Origin: Campylorhamphus procurvoides
Taxonomy: Eukaryota > Chordata > Aves > Passeriformes > Dendrocolaptidae
Direction: 5' to 3'
Length of the DNA: 64,000 nucleotides
NCBI GenBank assembly: GCA_013396655.1
Contig: WBMV01004159.1
Location: 1-64,000 of the forward strand
This document shows, one piece after another, positions 21,491 through 33,884 of this stretch (its first letter is position 1; the number at the start of each line of letters is the position of its first letter). The notes below the pieces were generated by a model. That model had not been told where the DNA came from. It saw only the letters and a list, made by a program, of their open reading frames with translations, and ran no database searches. The translations under genes and the position numbers were made by a program.

Positions 21491-24407
21491 CAGTATAACC
21501 CCTCGTGATTTTTGTCATCATCTGGTTATCCTTCAGAGGATTTACATTTTTAAGCAAATCATTTTGCTAAATTAGGTGGCTAACTGGTGATGCTATCTTA
21601 CAGAAAACATGATATCATCAGCAATATCCTCAGAAATTTCTTTTGTGTACAGGCAAAGCTCATTTGTCAGTCTTAGCATTACTAAGCATCTCTAACAGGT
21701 GAAGACTCTGCTCCTATCATTATCAGATATAGCATAAAGTAGTCTACAGGATTTTTGTGAAAAGTCGATTGTACATTTCTTTACCTTGATCTGGCTCTGG
21801 AAGTCTAATTCTTAATATTACGTGCAGATGATTTCTATTGGCATTTTTCATTCTTCATTTTCAAAGTACAAAGCACTGGTCAAAAACGATGACTAAAATT
21901 TCATTAAAAAATTTATAATTTAAATGAAGAAGTAGACCTTTCCTTAGATTTTGAAACAAACATCCAACTGTTTTCCCTACTTTTCCTCTGGGGACTTTAA
22001 CAGTCAGTCACATGCCTGTTTCTCCTGATATAAATGAGTAAAGGATGAAATGGAACATTCTTATCTGATTGACATAAGATCAATGTCATGGGAAGAATGA
22101 ATAAACTATTAGAAAAAAAAAAGATCAAAATTTTCATTATTTTTGAACTCTTTTTTTCTCTGAGTCAACCTGATGTAGACTTAAATTATCAGAAGTGTTG
22201 CCTATCAAAGTTAGCTGGTAATGCATGGTGTCTCTCTTCTCATACTATCCTTTCTGCTGTTCCCATACTATCTAAAAAATTTCCTCAAATAGTAGGAAGA
22301 AGAGAGGTTTCTTCAGCATCAGCATTGAGTGATTCCCTTTTTCAGTCTGTTTCCTTGAGGAAGACCACAATGCAATGTGCTCTTGCAGACTGCTTATGTT
22401 GCTAATTTCCTTCCTGCAGGAAAAAAATAAAAATATACGTGATCCCAAGTCTACATTCCTCTGTGTTCTATTTTCAAGGTATTATGTTTTTTGAAACTCA
22501 CTTAACTTTACAGGCAGATTAGGCTGTCAATGTCAGGACAAAAATACTTGTAATTTTTTTTTATCAGGTTACTGGAAGTAACTCAAATCACTGAGATTCA
22601 TTACAGAGATCAAAGCTCTGAAGTTGTCATGCATCAGTGGCCAACCAGTGTGGTCTTCACATGGATAAGCATACACCCTGAAAGTGAAGCCTTCAGTAGG
22701 AAGATGTTTCTCTGCTCCAGAATCCTTATAAAATATACAACAGTTGTATAGTAAGGTCGTGCAACTCCTACAAAACATTATTCAGTGAAGTTTTTCTACC
22801 TATGTGCTATTTTAGAGGGATTTTTCTCAACAAAGGTCTGTTTGGGAGACTGTTTTTCTCCAACAACATTGTAGCATAACATGTTCTTCCTTATTTCCTA
22901 AAGGCCTGATAACAGTACTATGGGAATTGAAATGAGCATGGGAATTGAAGTTACTTAGTGTAAAATAATGTTCAACATAAAAGTTGTTAATCTCCATTAG
23001 GGAGTAAAAAACTTTGTAACCGTTTACAACTCTATCTGTCCAGTAGATTAAGCATATGTAACTCTTGCAATGTCTCACCAGTCTGATTCACCCTCAGCAA
23101 TCTTTACAATAGATTTTCCCCAAAGTTCTTGAGACCCTAATTCCCAAAGTCAAGTACTTGGAAAGCTGAGTACTGACATCTAGAAAACTAAACTCCTTTT
23201 ATGATCTAAGCCTTCATCTCTGATCTCTATTCTTGCTAAATATAACACAAGTGTTACTGAGTGCAGTAAAAATAGTATGCACCCACTGCTAAAAGGCCTT
23301 TCTTTTTCACTTCTTTCTTGTACCTTCATTAGAAGTTGGGCAGCCATATGACAGACCACACCAGAGAGATGATCTGGCTGACAACAAAGACTTTTTTCCT
23401 ACAAGTAATTTTCATCTAGAGCTGTTCTCTGACCTAATTCATGGTGTCACTGCACTCAGGACATGAATGTGCATCTGGTGATACTGAGTAGAATGGAATC
23501 ATCTCTTCTGTTCACAGCAATGACTTACATAAGACTAAATTGCTAATTAAAGACAGAATTGCAGAGCTATGGCAGATAAAATATTTTAATTAATCAGAAT
23601 CCATGTCTTCCAGAAACTGATATATATTCTCTACTTCTTCATATTAGAGAGACTAAATTAAATAGATTAATAAATATATGAAAGATATGAAGACTTATGG
23701 TTTATTGTTCTCTTGTGACTTATTTTCATGTTATGTAAAAGCATTTCATAAAATACACTACCTACCTGAAAATGTGTTTCATTAATGCACCTTTTATGCT
23801 ATTACTTCTATAATTCAGTGATTCCATAATTTATATTTCAGGTCTCCTTTTGCAATAATAAATTGGAATAGACTTTTATTGTAAGAGATGGAGATATATT
23901 TGGAAAAAAAGGCTTGAGATCAAATATCTTTCACTGTTCTATGGAGAATCCTGAAGTTAATGCAAGTATATACAATGTCTTGCAGAACAGGTACTTCTGT
24001 GCTTTGTCAGATCAGCAATTTCTATCCATATGGTTCATACTTATTAAACTAAATTTGTATTCTGTTAAGAGCAGTCAAGGGTAGTTGGATGCAGTGAGGT
24101 GAATTCAGATGAATTAAGGCAAAATACACCACATAATACAATTTTCAAGATACTGACTAACTAAACCCAAACTTTTCCCATTTACTATTTTTCAATGGAC
24201 CACTACAATTTTCACACTTTCTAACATAGGTATAAAATATTTGCAATTAATCAGGAGCAGTGTGAATCTACAGCATCATGTGCCTTAGTTTCATCTTCAC
24301 TCTACTGTCTAAACCAAAGTTAAACTTGAAAATAACATGAATACAGTTATAGAACTCAAATGCAATCAAATATAGAAATGAAATATCCCCTTACAAGGAC
24401 ACTGTAG
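21491..24407. other. Unannotated AT-rich stretch
   Basis: About 2.9 kb with no recognised repeat or gene. Frames at 22088-22405, 22569-22778 and 22827-23078 lack recognisable features. 23530-23690 is rich in TTAATTAA and CTAATTAAAG motifs. Confidence 0.5.
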
Positions 24408-24560
24408 ACTGCAATGAGGTTTCCCCTCAGTCTCCTCTTCTCCAGACTGAAGACCTGTGACCTCAGCCGCTCCTCATACAGTTTTCCCTCGAGGTCCTTC
24501 ACCATCTTCATTGCCCTTCATGGTTCATCAGCTAACACAGCCCTCCAAAGAGAGTTTTCA
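24408..24560 (-). mobile_element. CR1 LINE internal scrap
   Basis: Plus-strand text GCAATGAGGTTTCCCCTCAG, 'tcctcttctccagactgaag', 'gacctcagccgctcctcata' and 'gtccttcaccatcttcattg' is the reverse complement of the CR1 region just after the RT. Its own 3' terminus is missing. Confidence 0.85.
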
Positions 24561-24947
24561 AACTCTCAGATCTACTACAACCTTGTTGTGCATGACTATC
24601 TCCACAAAGAGATCAAAAACTTATCTACATTTCTTAAAGTTCAGAAAATATTTGCATTTCTGGAGATTAAGCAATCAATAATATAAAATACATAATATAT
24701 ATCATATGAATAACTCCCTAGTAATAAATCACTGTAATTATAAATTATTTGAGCTTATTGAATTAATTTCTAAAATTTCCTCAGCACTTTTCATTGATCT
24801 ACATGCAGAGTACCTAGCAGGCATTTAATAATAATTACAGTAAGCATGAGCTTGAGCCTGTGCCAGACAACCGAATCTATTTACTGAAAGGATGGAAAAC
24901 TTTGGTAGTTTGCCACTAGGTCAGTTTGAGATGGAGGTTCTTGCAAG
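24561..24947. other. Unannotated AT-rich stretch
   Basis: AT-rich sequence between two CR1 scraps, with nothing recognised. Confidence 0.5.
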
Positions 24948-25227
24948 ATGCAGAACCACAGAACCACAGACTATGAGGAAGGGACCCACAAGGATCATCG
25001 AGTCCAACACTTAACCCTGCAGAGAACCACTGCCAATAGCCACACCATGTGTCCAAGAGTATCATCCAAACCATTCTTGAAGTCTGCCAGGCTTGGTGCT
25101 GTGACCACTTCCCTAGGGAGCCTGTTCCAGTGCCCAACCACCCTTGGGGGGGAAGAACCTTCTTCTAATACCCAACCTAAACCTTACCTGACACAACTTC
25201 AGATTATCCCCTCAGGTCCTGTGTGTG
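24948..25227 (-). mobile_element. CR1 LINE 3' end
   Basis: Starts at the CR1 terminus (CAGAACCACAGAACCACAG, tail motif on the reverse strand), then 'gggacccacaaggatcatcg', 'gccaggcttggtgctgtgac', 'cctagggagcctgttccag' and 'aacctaaaccttacctgaca'. Same subfamily as 13757-14137. It keeps its own 3' terminus, so it is a separate insertion from 24408-24560. Confidence 0.92.
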
Positions 25228-27018
25228 TAGGAGGCTACCAGGCAGGTCTTACTGACTGACAGGCGCCCCATGTCAGCTTTCATGCCATGTGTCAGCAAAC
25301 CTCCATGGTTGTCTTGGCTGACATGTGGACACTGTGCTGGAGGCTGGTCCCCTCCCCTGACACACACACACAGAGATGCACCCCACAGGACGGTTCTGAC
25401 CCAACAATAACAACTGATCTGATGCCTAACACTAGTTTTAAGTGGTTTGAATTTCCTCGTTCCTTCAGTCTCCTGAAACTGACAAGAGCTAAAAGAAATT
25501 GAAATATGTCTTGAATAAATAATGGCAAAGGATGAAAAATTACTGAGAAGTTTACCAAAGAAGCTTTGCACAAAGTGTAAAGCTGAATTTTTACTCCCAG
25601 TAGTAGAACTAGAGAAGTTTTGCACCAGGACCAACTGAGGTTAAGTAAGGCACTGGCAAGTATGCTGAAATGGAAAGATCTCATGCAGCAAAGTCACACA
25701 TGTTTTTCTTTTTTTTTTTTCAGCTTTTATCTACATATTTGGACTTGCATAGAAAATCTTTTGGAAAGATTGTCCATCTTCTGTATTTCCATCCGTGATA
25801 GTATAGTTGCAATTCTCATAGGCAAAAGGACATTACCAGTGTATCTTTGAGGTCAGCACTGGTGAAAAGGGCCCATTTTTGCAGGGCACCATGCTTCTTG
25901 AAAGCACCAGAGCAAAGCCAGGAAGGAACCTTACACCACTCTATCATGGAATTTCAGATTCTTGAAATAAGTGAAAAGTAAGCATATGAAGAGAATTGAT
26001 GCTTTTGAGCTCCTACAAAAATTGATTTTCAGACAGCTGTGCGTCTTAGTCTTCAACATTATTTTTACCTTTTAAAGCACTTAAATAGAGCATTTTCCAC
26101 CTCTCCACACAAATTACTCAACTTTCACCATTTAACTGAAAATTTTGTATTCAGGTGTTCATAATACAATAAAAGGTTTGGTCCCACCATGAGTAAAACA
26201 CTGGTCCTAAACTTCTTTTCCTAGAGGATTTGATGGTGGGGAGGTAGTATACTTGATCTGAATAAAGATTTGAGCTTATGATTCATTTCTACAGCTGGTT
26301 TAAAACAATGAAAACCTAAATTGGCATTGAAGATGTTAACTTACACAAAAAATAAATCCAACACTACTAGGGATAAAAAATTGGTATTTACATAGGCAAA
26401 TTCTCATGCATTTAAAGTTATATTTGCTGTATTTACCTCTTTGTCAGTAATGCATCAAATATCCTATACCATAATCCTTCTCTCAGCACTTACCAATGAA
26501 CTATGAAATAGCATTAAATAGAATTAATTAGAAGTTTTAATGAATCATGTCTGTCCCCATTTATTATACAGTGTAATTTTCAAGGAGTGATTAATTATGA
26601 GCTACAGATGAGTGAATGGTTAATGTAGTTTGTTAACCTTACTAAGAAGCTACAGTACATGATTCAAGTTAGTTCTCCTCTATTATTAGAACAGTTAAGT
26701 GCTTGCCATTACTTTGAGTGAACAAGATTTTCATTACTTTACTATTAAGAAGCAGAATCGGCTAGTTGTTGACCTTTCTCCCATATTATTTTTTACAGTC
26801 TCTGATAGACCAATACTTTTTTCTTCTCCTTCCTTTCCATTCAACCTTAATTTTCAAAGCAAATGGAAGACATATGACAAAAATCTTCCCAACAAAGTGC
26901 ATTTGTATTTCTAATTTCCAGTAAACCATTTAGTTCATGTAATATTTTACCTAACTCTGTCCAAAATTGCTAGATTCTGCTAGGTTCTCAACATGCGCTA
27001 TTATTACCATAACTATAA
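25228..27018. other. Unannotated stretch
   Basis: 25228-25430 is GC-richer, with a short CA run at ~25363-25374, and may be a repeat remnant I cannot name. 26440-26700 has homeodomain-like TTAATTA and TAATGAATCATG motifs and resembles conserved non-coding DNA in texture. No gene is supported. Confidence 0.45.
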
Positions 27019-27067
27019 TTTCAGCATATGCTTTTTCTCATGACTTGAGAAAAAGCATATGCTGAAA
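27019..27067. repeat. Perfect 22-bp inverted repeat with 5-bp loop
   Basis: The left arm 27019-27040 (TTTCAGCATATGCTTTTTCT plus CA) and the right arm 27046-27067 are exact reverse complements, separated by TGACT. The arms can form a 22-bp stem in single-stranded DNA or RNA. No transposon terminus or duplication surrounds it. Confidence 0.97.
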
Positions 27068-30000
27068 CATATGCTTTATATGCATATATGATAACATACC
27101 AGTGTTTTAGGTATAGCTGAACAGTTTTTTTACAACATCCCTTTTATTTTTTTTCTTTTTCCAGCTCTTACCTACAGTGACTGGGTTGGAGTTGCACAAG
27201 AAAGTGGATTGACAACACAGCTGGGAGAGCTGAACTCAGCAGACCAGAGGCTTATCCCTTGCCATACAACACTGGGCTGCTCTGCAATAAAAACTCAGAG
27301 AAAGAAGGAAGAAGAATGGAATATCCACTTTAGGTTCCAGCATTTGTCTTCCTAAATGCCTGTCCATAGGAAGTAGTGAATGAATTCCTTATTTCACTTG
27401 GCTTTCATGCACTGTTTTGCTTCACTTTCTAAACTGCCTTTATTTTTAGCCAGAAGAGTTTTTTTTTGTTTTAATCCTTCCTATTCTTGACCCCATCTCA
27501 CTGTGAGGAATGAGAGAGAAACTGAGTAGAGGTTTACTCACCAGCTGGGACCAGTTCACAGCAATTCCCACTTGAACTTCTTAAAAAAGAAATTATACAA
27601 CACAGGTGACAGTTCTGTAGATGTATGAAGAGGCTATCCTCTTTTCTTTTTAATACTTTAGAAGAATAACACAACTCAAGTTCTCTACTACAATATAACT
27701 TATTGAGACATTTTTGTCATACAAAAAGAAATTAAGGTCTGCTTCACTTATCCTATTTTTTTTAAATTGTTCATAGAAGTTTTACCTCCTCTTTTTATTT
27801 TTATTATTATTATTATTTTGAGTCTTAGGGTGGCACTTACTTCTTTCCAAAGGTATTTGCAATAAGCTCATGAATTTGAAGAATCATCAAAATACAGGGG
27901 TTAGGGGCTACCTTTTTAACTCTGAAAATAGCCATAGATATAGATCTGGCCCTCAGTGGGCAGGTTTCCTTAGTAAGCCTAGAAAGATAAATGTCTGTTT
28001 AACAGGTGGCTTGAAAAGACACTTTCTATACACACCTTTTGCCCATGGCGGGATCCAGTTTCTCATATCCATTGTTTTCCTACAGCAGTATACTTAAATT
28101 TTGCTAGTTCTCAGAAGTCCTCTCCTTATCTCAGAGTTTGAGATCACAGGATAAGACTGTCCTGAGCTGTATAGTTCAAGGCAGCCAAGATGACACCAGA
28201 TCCATGGGTTACAAAGTAGTCTCTGGAGTGCTTCATGTCTAGAGGTGGACCCAAACTAAGTTCCAGCACAAAATGAATATCAGAACTGCTCTTAACCAAT
28301 AAACAGTAAAAGGCAACAGAAATTTATCTATATTTTGCAAATCAGGAGGAAGACATAAAATATATTCTGTATTCTTCAGAGCACAAGAACCATAATGTTC
28401 TGAAGGTGCACAGACATTTTCTGTCTGAACACAAAAACCAAAAATTCACTCTGCTTGGATTGCAACTACTTTTACATGATTAAGTCTTAATATTGAGTTT
28501 GAACAAAATCAGTGGATAGATAGATGCTTCAATGATAATATGACCTGGATCTTATATGCATTCATAATCAAGTGAAAATTTATTATGGGTCTTGCAAGAT
28601 ATTCAACAGCTTAAGCTTTATATAAAGGAGGCATACACTTTTTATTAAAATGTTTCTGTTGATGTATAGATGTGTTCAACTGTGTTTTCTTCTCCTTTAT
28701 CATGCTAAAAGCACAGCAAGATAGTTCTGATTCAAAATTTAAATTCCTAATCTCAGAGCAACAGGGAAAAAAAAAGGTATTTTGCCCTTTAACAAAATTA
28801 ATATTTTGAGAGTTTATAACAGCTTATGTATTCAAAACTCTTGAGGCAGACAGGGTTAGCCATGTGTTGATATATTTATACCCAGGCTGAATGACTTGAA
28901 CAAGAGCTTTAATAGATGGTAGTCCTCAAAACCTGATTAGATGATTTGCTCTGAACTAAAAAGTTTTATTCATAAATAATTTCTTCGTGTGTGTGATATG
29001 CATGTATTATTCTTAAAATCAGAGGGCTTATATAATGAAGTTTATCCCAAGGGAACATAGTCAGTGACAGTTTCTTTCATTGATTCGTAATTCATATTCA
29101 TATTAAGGGATATCTGATAAAATGAGTTTTATACATTTCATCGTGCATTTGCTAAGACAGTCAGTTTCAGCAGCACCAAAACAAAACAAAAAAATATTTC
29201 ATTTCCTCTTAGCATTAGAAAATTTAAAAAACATGGCTTCTTGAAAAATTAAGTCCCCAAGAATGCTCATGGTTGTCACATAACTGAATTCTGTGGCTGT
29301 TTGTCACCACTTGTTGCCTAATATTAATGTTTAGTGTCCCTCTCTGGTAATATATACTATATCTCAGATCTCAGCTTTAGGAGAGTCCATCTGAAAATAG
29401 ATTCAAATAAATAAAAAACACAGAATAACCTTGTGGCATGAATGGGACATATCAGTCAGAAAACTTAGGTCAGATGGAAGAATTTCAATAAAGCAAAAGA
29501 AATATCTGGCATGAAGCTCAATTTTTGAAGACCTCATACTGCAGGACTCCTGTTACAGAAAGGCTGCTGCTGAGACACATCAAAAGATCATCTTTATTGA
29601 AAAACAATTGCATGACCTAGTTTCTGGTCAGCAACTAGGTTTTGTAGAAATGTCAGGAGCTGATAAAAAGAACTGTAAAGTTACTATGTGTACTTTTATC
29701 TTTACTCCAGTAGGAAGAAGGGATTTGCTGCCATCTTATTTTATATTTTAATTCTAAAGGTTATGTAAGCCTACAAGCAAAGGAAGAAACTGGTATATAA
29801 ACTAGATGCTCACAAATATTTACTGTATTAGTCAAAAGAAGTTTAAGATCTAGTTGGTATGAGTGAAAGCATTTTTCCATTTTGAGTAACACGAAACTGT
29901 AGAACAGAAACATATAAGGAAGATATTATTTGTCTCAGCTCTTAATATTTACAAACTAGGATTAAATTATTAAAAAAAAAATAAAAATTGTAGACAAGAT

Positions 30001-30433
30001 TCTTTAAAAGGCATCTATGATATGTGTTGGCTGTATCCAAGCTATATTGAAAGAAAACAGAAGTATGAGATTTTGTCACCAGTCTGGGTTTTGTTGTTGG
30101 TTGGTTGGTTGGTTGGCTGGGGATTTTTTTTATGTTGCCCATGCAATTCCACCTACACATTCTAATACCCCTGGCTCCCAGAGTACTTGACTCAGAGCTC
30201 TCTCCTGCCTTTCTATACATGCACTTTGCCCTCACATGCAAGCCCATGTTTTTAAGGTACATCACCTAGACTGACAGACGTATACTCTAGCAGATGGGTT
30301 GCAGAACCAGGCAGCAGAACAGAGCAGTAACTCTGGATCAGACTTAGGAGAAGTATCAGTAGGTAACGAATTTGGTGGTTGCTTATCCCACAGTGAAGTT
30401 AAGTAAATGTGGAGGTGGTAGGGAAGGGAGAAG
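27068..30433. other. Unannotated AT-rich stretch
   Basis: 27150-27340 contains a GC-richer piece with CTGCAATAAAAACTCAG that could be an LTR 3' scrap but lacks recognisable ends. There is a (TTA)n run at ~27797-27820 and a (GGTT)n run at ~30098-30115. Otherwise nothing is recognised. Confidence 0.45.
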
Positions 30434-30580
30434 GAATCACAGAATTACAGAATATTCAGTGTTGAGAGGGATCTACAGGGATCATTGAGTCCAGCTCCTA
30501 AGTGAGTAGCCCATACAGGGATCAGTCCTGCGACCTTGGCATCAGTAGCACACTGATCTAACAAACTGAGCTAATCTGAG
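30434..30580 (-). mobile_element. TguSINE1-like SINE (tRNA-Ile head, CR1-like tail)
   Basis: On the minus strand the element opens with CAGATTAGCTCAGTTTGTTA, a tRNA-Ile-like 5' half with RNA polymerase III box A. It runs through a box-B-like CAGGACTGATCCC and GGGCTACTC, then switches to a CR1-type 3' end (complement of GAATCACAGAATTACAGAAT and 'gatctacagggatcattgag'). This head-tail join is the structure I recall for TguSINE1, mobilised by CR1. It is diverged, and the tRNA-like part is not a functional tRNA gene because the tail continues without a tRNA 3' end. Flanking GGGAGAAG/GGGAAGAAG might be target duplications. Confidence 0.85.
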
Positions 30581-31146
30581 GGAAGAAGTTCTGCTTTGCA
30601 GTTCTTAGATTTTCTTGAGAAAGACTAGATAGTGAAGTGAAATTTTTTAAGTCAAGAGCATACTTCTAACCAGATACTTAGAAGCTTTAAAGTGTACTCT
30701 CTATATATTAGTATACATGGCAAATCTTTTCCATAACACTTCACAGTTTATAGGACATACTATAAAAATCCAGTTCTACTATTCCCTAACCACATGGTGC
30801 TAGTTCTGAAAACTCATTTGTTTTCTATAATTCCTCATCTCTTATCCAAGGCAGTCCATATGGAACATTTGTAAATGGCTTATTTTCTTGCAATGATGGC
30901 AGTGATTCAGTCCCCCTGAGCAGAAAAGCTTGCATTTCTCAAGGCATTACAAAAGTCATCCTAGTAGCTTTGGTTGCCTAGAATGGCTGGTTTCTGAATC
31001 CAGAATCTCCTGAATACCATTGAATAGCTTTATCTCTTTATATCTAATGCTTTTTAAACAGGCAAGTGGAAATGCAGTAAAGCTAGAAATCAAAATTAAA
31101 AGTTAAAAAACCCCATAAATTAACAAGAAAAAATCTCAGCATTGGA

Positions 31147-31212
31147 AAAACAAACAAAACAAAACAAAACAAAAAAAAAGAAACAAAACAAAACACAACA
31201 AAAAAACAACCA
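31147..31212. repeat. AAAAC-rich low-complexity tract at gap edge
   Basis: Repeated AAAACAAAAC units with an A9 run, ending at the N run. The tract is a likely cause of the assembly break. Confidence 0.9.
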
Positions 31213-31246
31213 NNNNNNNNNNNNNNNNNNNNNNNNNNNNNNNNNN
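31213..31246. other. Assembly gap, 34 Ns
   Basis: A run of 34 N between an AAAAC-rich tract and GAAAACACCCC. True gap size is unknown. Confidence 0.98.
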
Positions 31247-33884
31247 GAAAACACCCCAAACTTCTTTAATGCACTTTCTTTGTCAAATGCACCAGTTTTG
31301 CATTCACTATGAAGCATGTGGTGCATGATCTCTCACTGACATTAACTGTTCAGTTATTTTCTTCTTGATCCAATTCTTTAGCACTGGCACAGTCTAAAAG
31401 CATTTTCTGTTGTTTCAGATAGCCTTTTTCCACCTTGTGTACAAATAATAACATACTTCAGAACAGTGCTCTCGGGCAGTTTTGTAGACAAAAGGATTAG
31501 AGCCCCAGATAGATTCATAGTGGAAGCAATAACAGATTTGGCAAGACTAATACTTGAGAGCAAAGATTTTCAGTTCACATGAAGAAAATTGTCAGGAGGA
31601 AGCCATTTGATGTTAAAAGCCAGTAAGGAAAGAAGCTGCTGTTTGCCCTCATTATCATATTCCTTAATGTCATTCAGAATATTAGTTGTTTTATAGAAAA
31701 GTCTGTCATACAAGAAAGTCAGACCAAGTCACACTTTGATAAGACTTTAAGAGTTGTAAAGTGTATCTGCAATGAAAATCCAAACAGGCTTAAAAGATTT
31801 ATAAATGTCCCACTGGCACCACCAGGAGTGCAGCAACAGAAATAGAGGCACCACTTCCACATCCTGGGAAATCTTTGGGTAAGCAGAAAGGTGAGTTTGT
31901 ACCTGGCAGTAATGAAAACAGTATTTCCAAAAAACACTGAACAGAATGCATATAAGATCATATCATCTTATCATCTATTCTGCCCATCATATCCACTCAG
32001 TGTCACTGCTATGCTTCAGGACAAGGCTGAAGAGAAGTATGATCTTAGTAGGCAGCATAATATGGTTCAATGAGTTCAGACATATTCTTTCTAAAAAAAA
32101 AAAAAAAAATTGCAAAAAAATTGCAAAAACATCTACAAGACAATTCTTTCAGACTTTTCATGATCGCAAAAATGGCCAACACACCATCATCAAGAATTAG
32201 ACTACCGGTCTGTGACAAGCAGACAGGATCCACAATTATTCACCTTTTTTGTACCTGCAAGGAATGTTAGAAGCTATGATCAAGGATACGGTCACCAGCA
32301 GCACCACCACTGTTTTAAGAGTCAAACAGTCAGTGCTCAGAAAAGGTGTCAAGTTCTTTCATAGGTAAAAACATTTTTAATAAGTGTAGTTTTGTGTGAT
32401 AGTAGAAATCTTGAGTGTCTTTCTTTTTCTAGCAAGAACTACCTAAGAATAGTCCTATGAGAAACATGCACTACATTTTAACTGGTACTATCTTGTTTCT
32501 TCCAGATTATAGTACCTAGTAAAATACAGAATGCATAAAAATTATTTACACTCCCACAACAAGTGACAAAAGCCAGTTATTGTCAATTATTGATCAACAA
32601 AAAAGTGAAAGACCGCAGCTGATCTTCAGTGTAAAATCACCCACACTTGGATGTTTTTGCCTCAGCCTTGGCTGTTCTACAGTTAAAATTTATAAAACAA
32701 AATAAACGCAGCTCTGCATGTGTGTCTCATGAGCCCTGGCAGGCAGGGACTGCAGAGAATCAAGCAAAAAGCAGGTCTGCCAGAATGGTATCACCCCAAA
32801 ATCTTAACTCTCAGCTCTCCCACACAAACTCACAATCACCAAAATTATACAGCTGTGTTTATTGCATAAGGTAAAACATTGCTTCAATAACTGCACAGAA
32901 AAACCACTATGAAATTAGAGAGGGAAATCAAATCAATAGTAGGTCCAGCAGGAGACTGTGTTCTATCCTTGGATCTGTTTGCAGGCATGCTGGTTGCATA
33001 CAGATTAGCTGATAAATAGCTGATTCAATAGAGTGGTAGCAAACACATGCTTTGCTAGAGATGACTCTTTAAGTCACCATACATCAAACAGACAGTGTTA
33101 GCCTTTGAGGATAAACCAGTGATGGCTTGTTGTGCTCTTTGAACTGCCTGGGAGACCCAGAGACTAAAAAAGTGCCTGTTCCCCTGAATCCACTGGGAGG
33201 ATTGAAAGCTTCAAAGAAGAACACTATCGCATCCAAGGGGAAATGCATTGATTGAAGGAACCAGTGTGAAATAGTATTTTATAATTACCAGAATGCTGGA
33301 ATCGACTGGTGTTTTGCTGAGCTATATTTTATCTTTATTGGATTAACTGTGACACAGTAGGTTATGTCAAAGGGAATCTGCATGAATATTAAAAGTAAAT
33401 GTGGTGTGAATAATAGATAATTTACATCAGATGCAACAGCATGCAGCAATTTTTATTCACCTATGTAATTAGATTAAAACAAATCTGCTGAATAAAGTAT
33501 ATTGTCTTATTATAATCCAAATTCAAAAATATCAAGAAGTTACAAAATGGAGGTAATTGCTGGTCTTTAGAAGATGCATGTGGTTATACACATATACATT
33601 TGACAGGAAATAATTTTAAGAAATGTTGTGGAGAAAATAGTTTGGTAATGAAGAGAAAACTGATTTAGTCTCAAATTGTTAATAAATGCTCCACATATCT
33701 ACTTAGAACTGTGGTAGCCAACACATGTTGTTTATGAACAACAAAAACAAAACAAACAAAAAAAATTAGGGAAAATGTAAGGAACAGAATTTATATAAGG
33801 CAGATTCCCCTAGTGCTAGGATTGTGCATTAAANCTTTCTTCTTAACCTATAAAATTCTAAATTTTCCTGAATCCAAATTGTGT

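Larger units (their letters stand above)
30581..33884. other. Unannotated stretch with an assembly gap
   Basis: About 3.3 kb with no recognised transposon. The minus strand at 31250-32340 has several coding-looking pieces in changing frames (for example 31378-31563 and 31719-31961), which could be a very old pseudogene but match no protein I know. 33180-33500 has the texture of a conserved non-coding element. There is an A run at 32092-32109 and an N at 33834. Confidence 0.4.

Noticed and set aside
29617..29639. CCTAGTT/AACTAGG inverted repeat
   Set aside because: A 7-bp arm is expected by chance in a window this size.
30509..30580. tRNA-like gene on the minus strand
   Set aside because: Same SINE structure as 57985-58123, more diverged.
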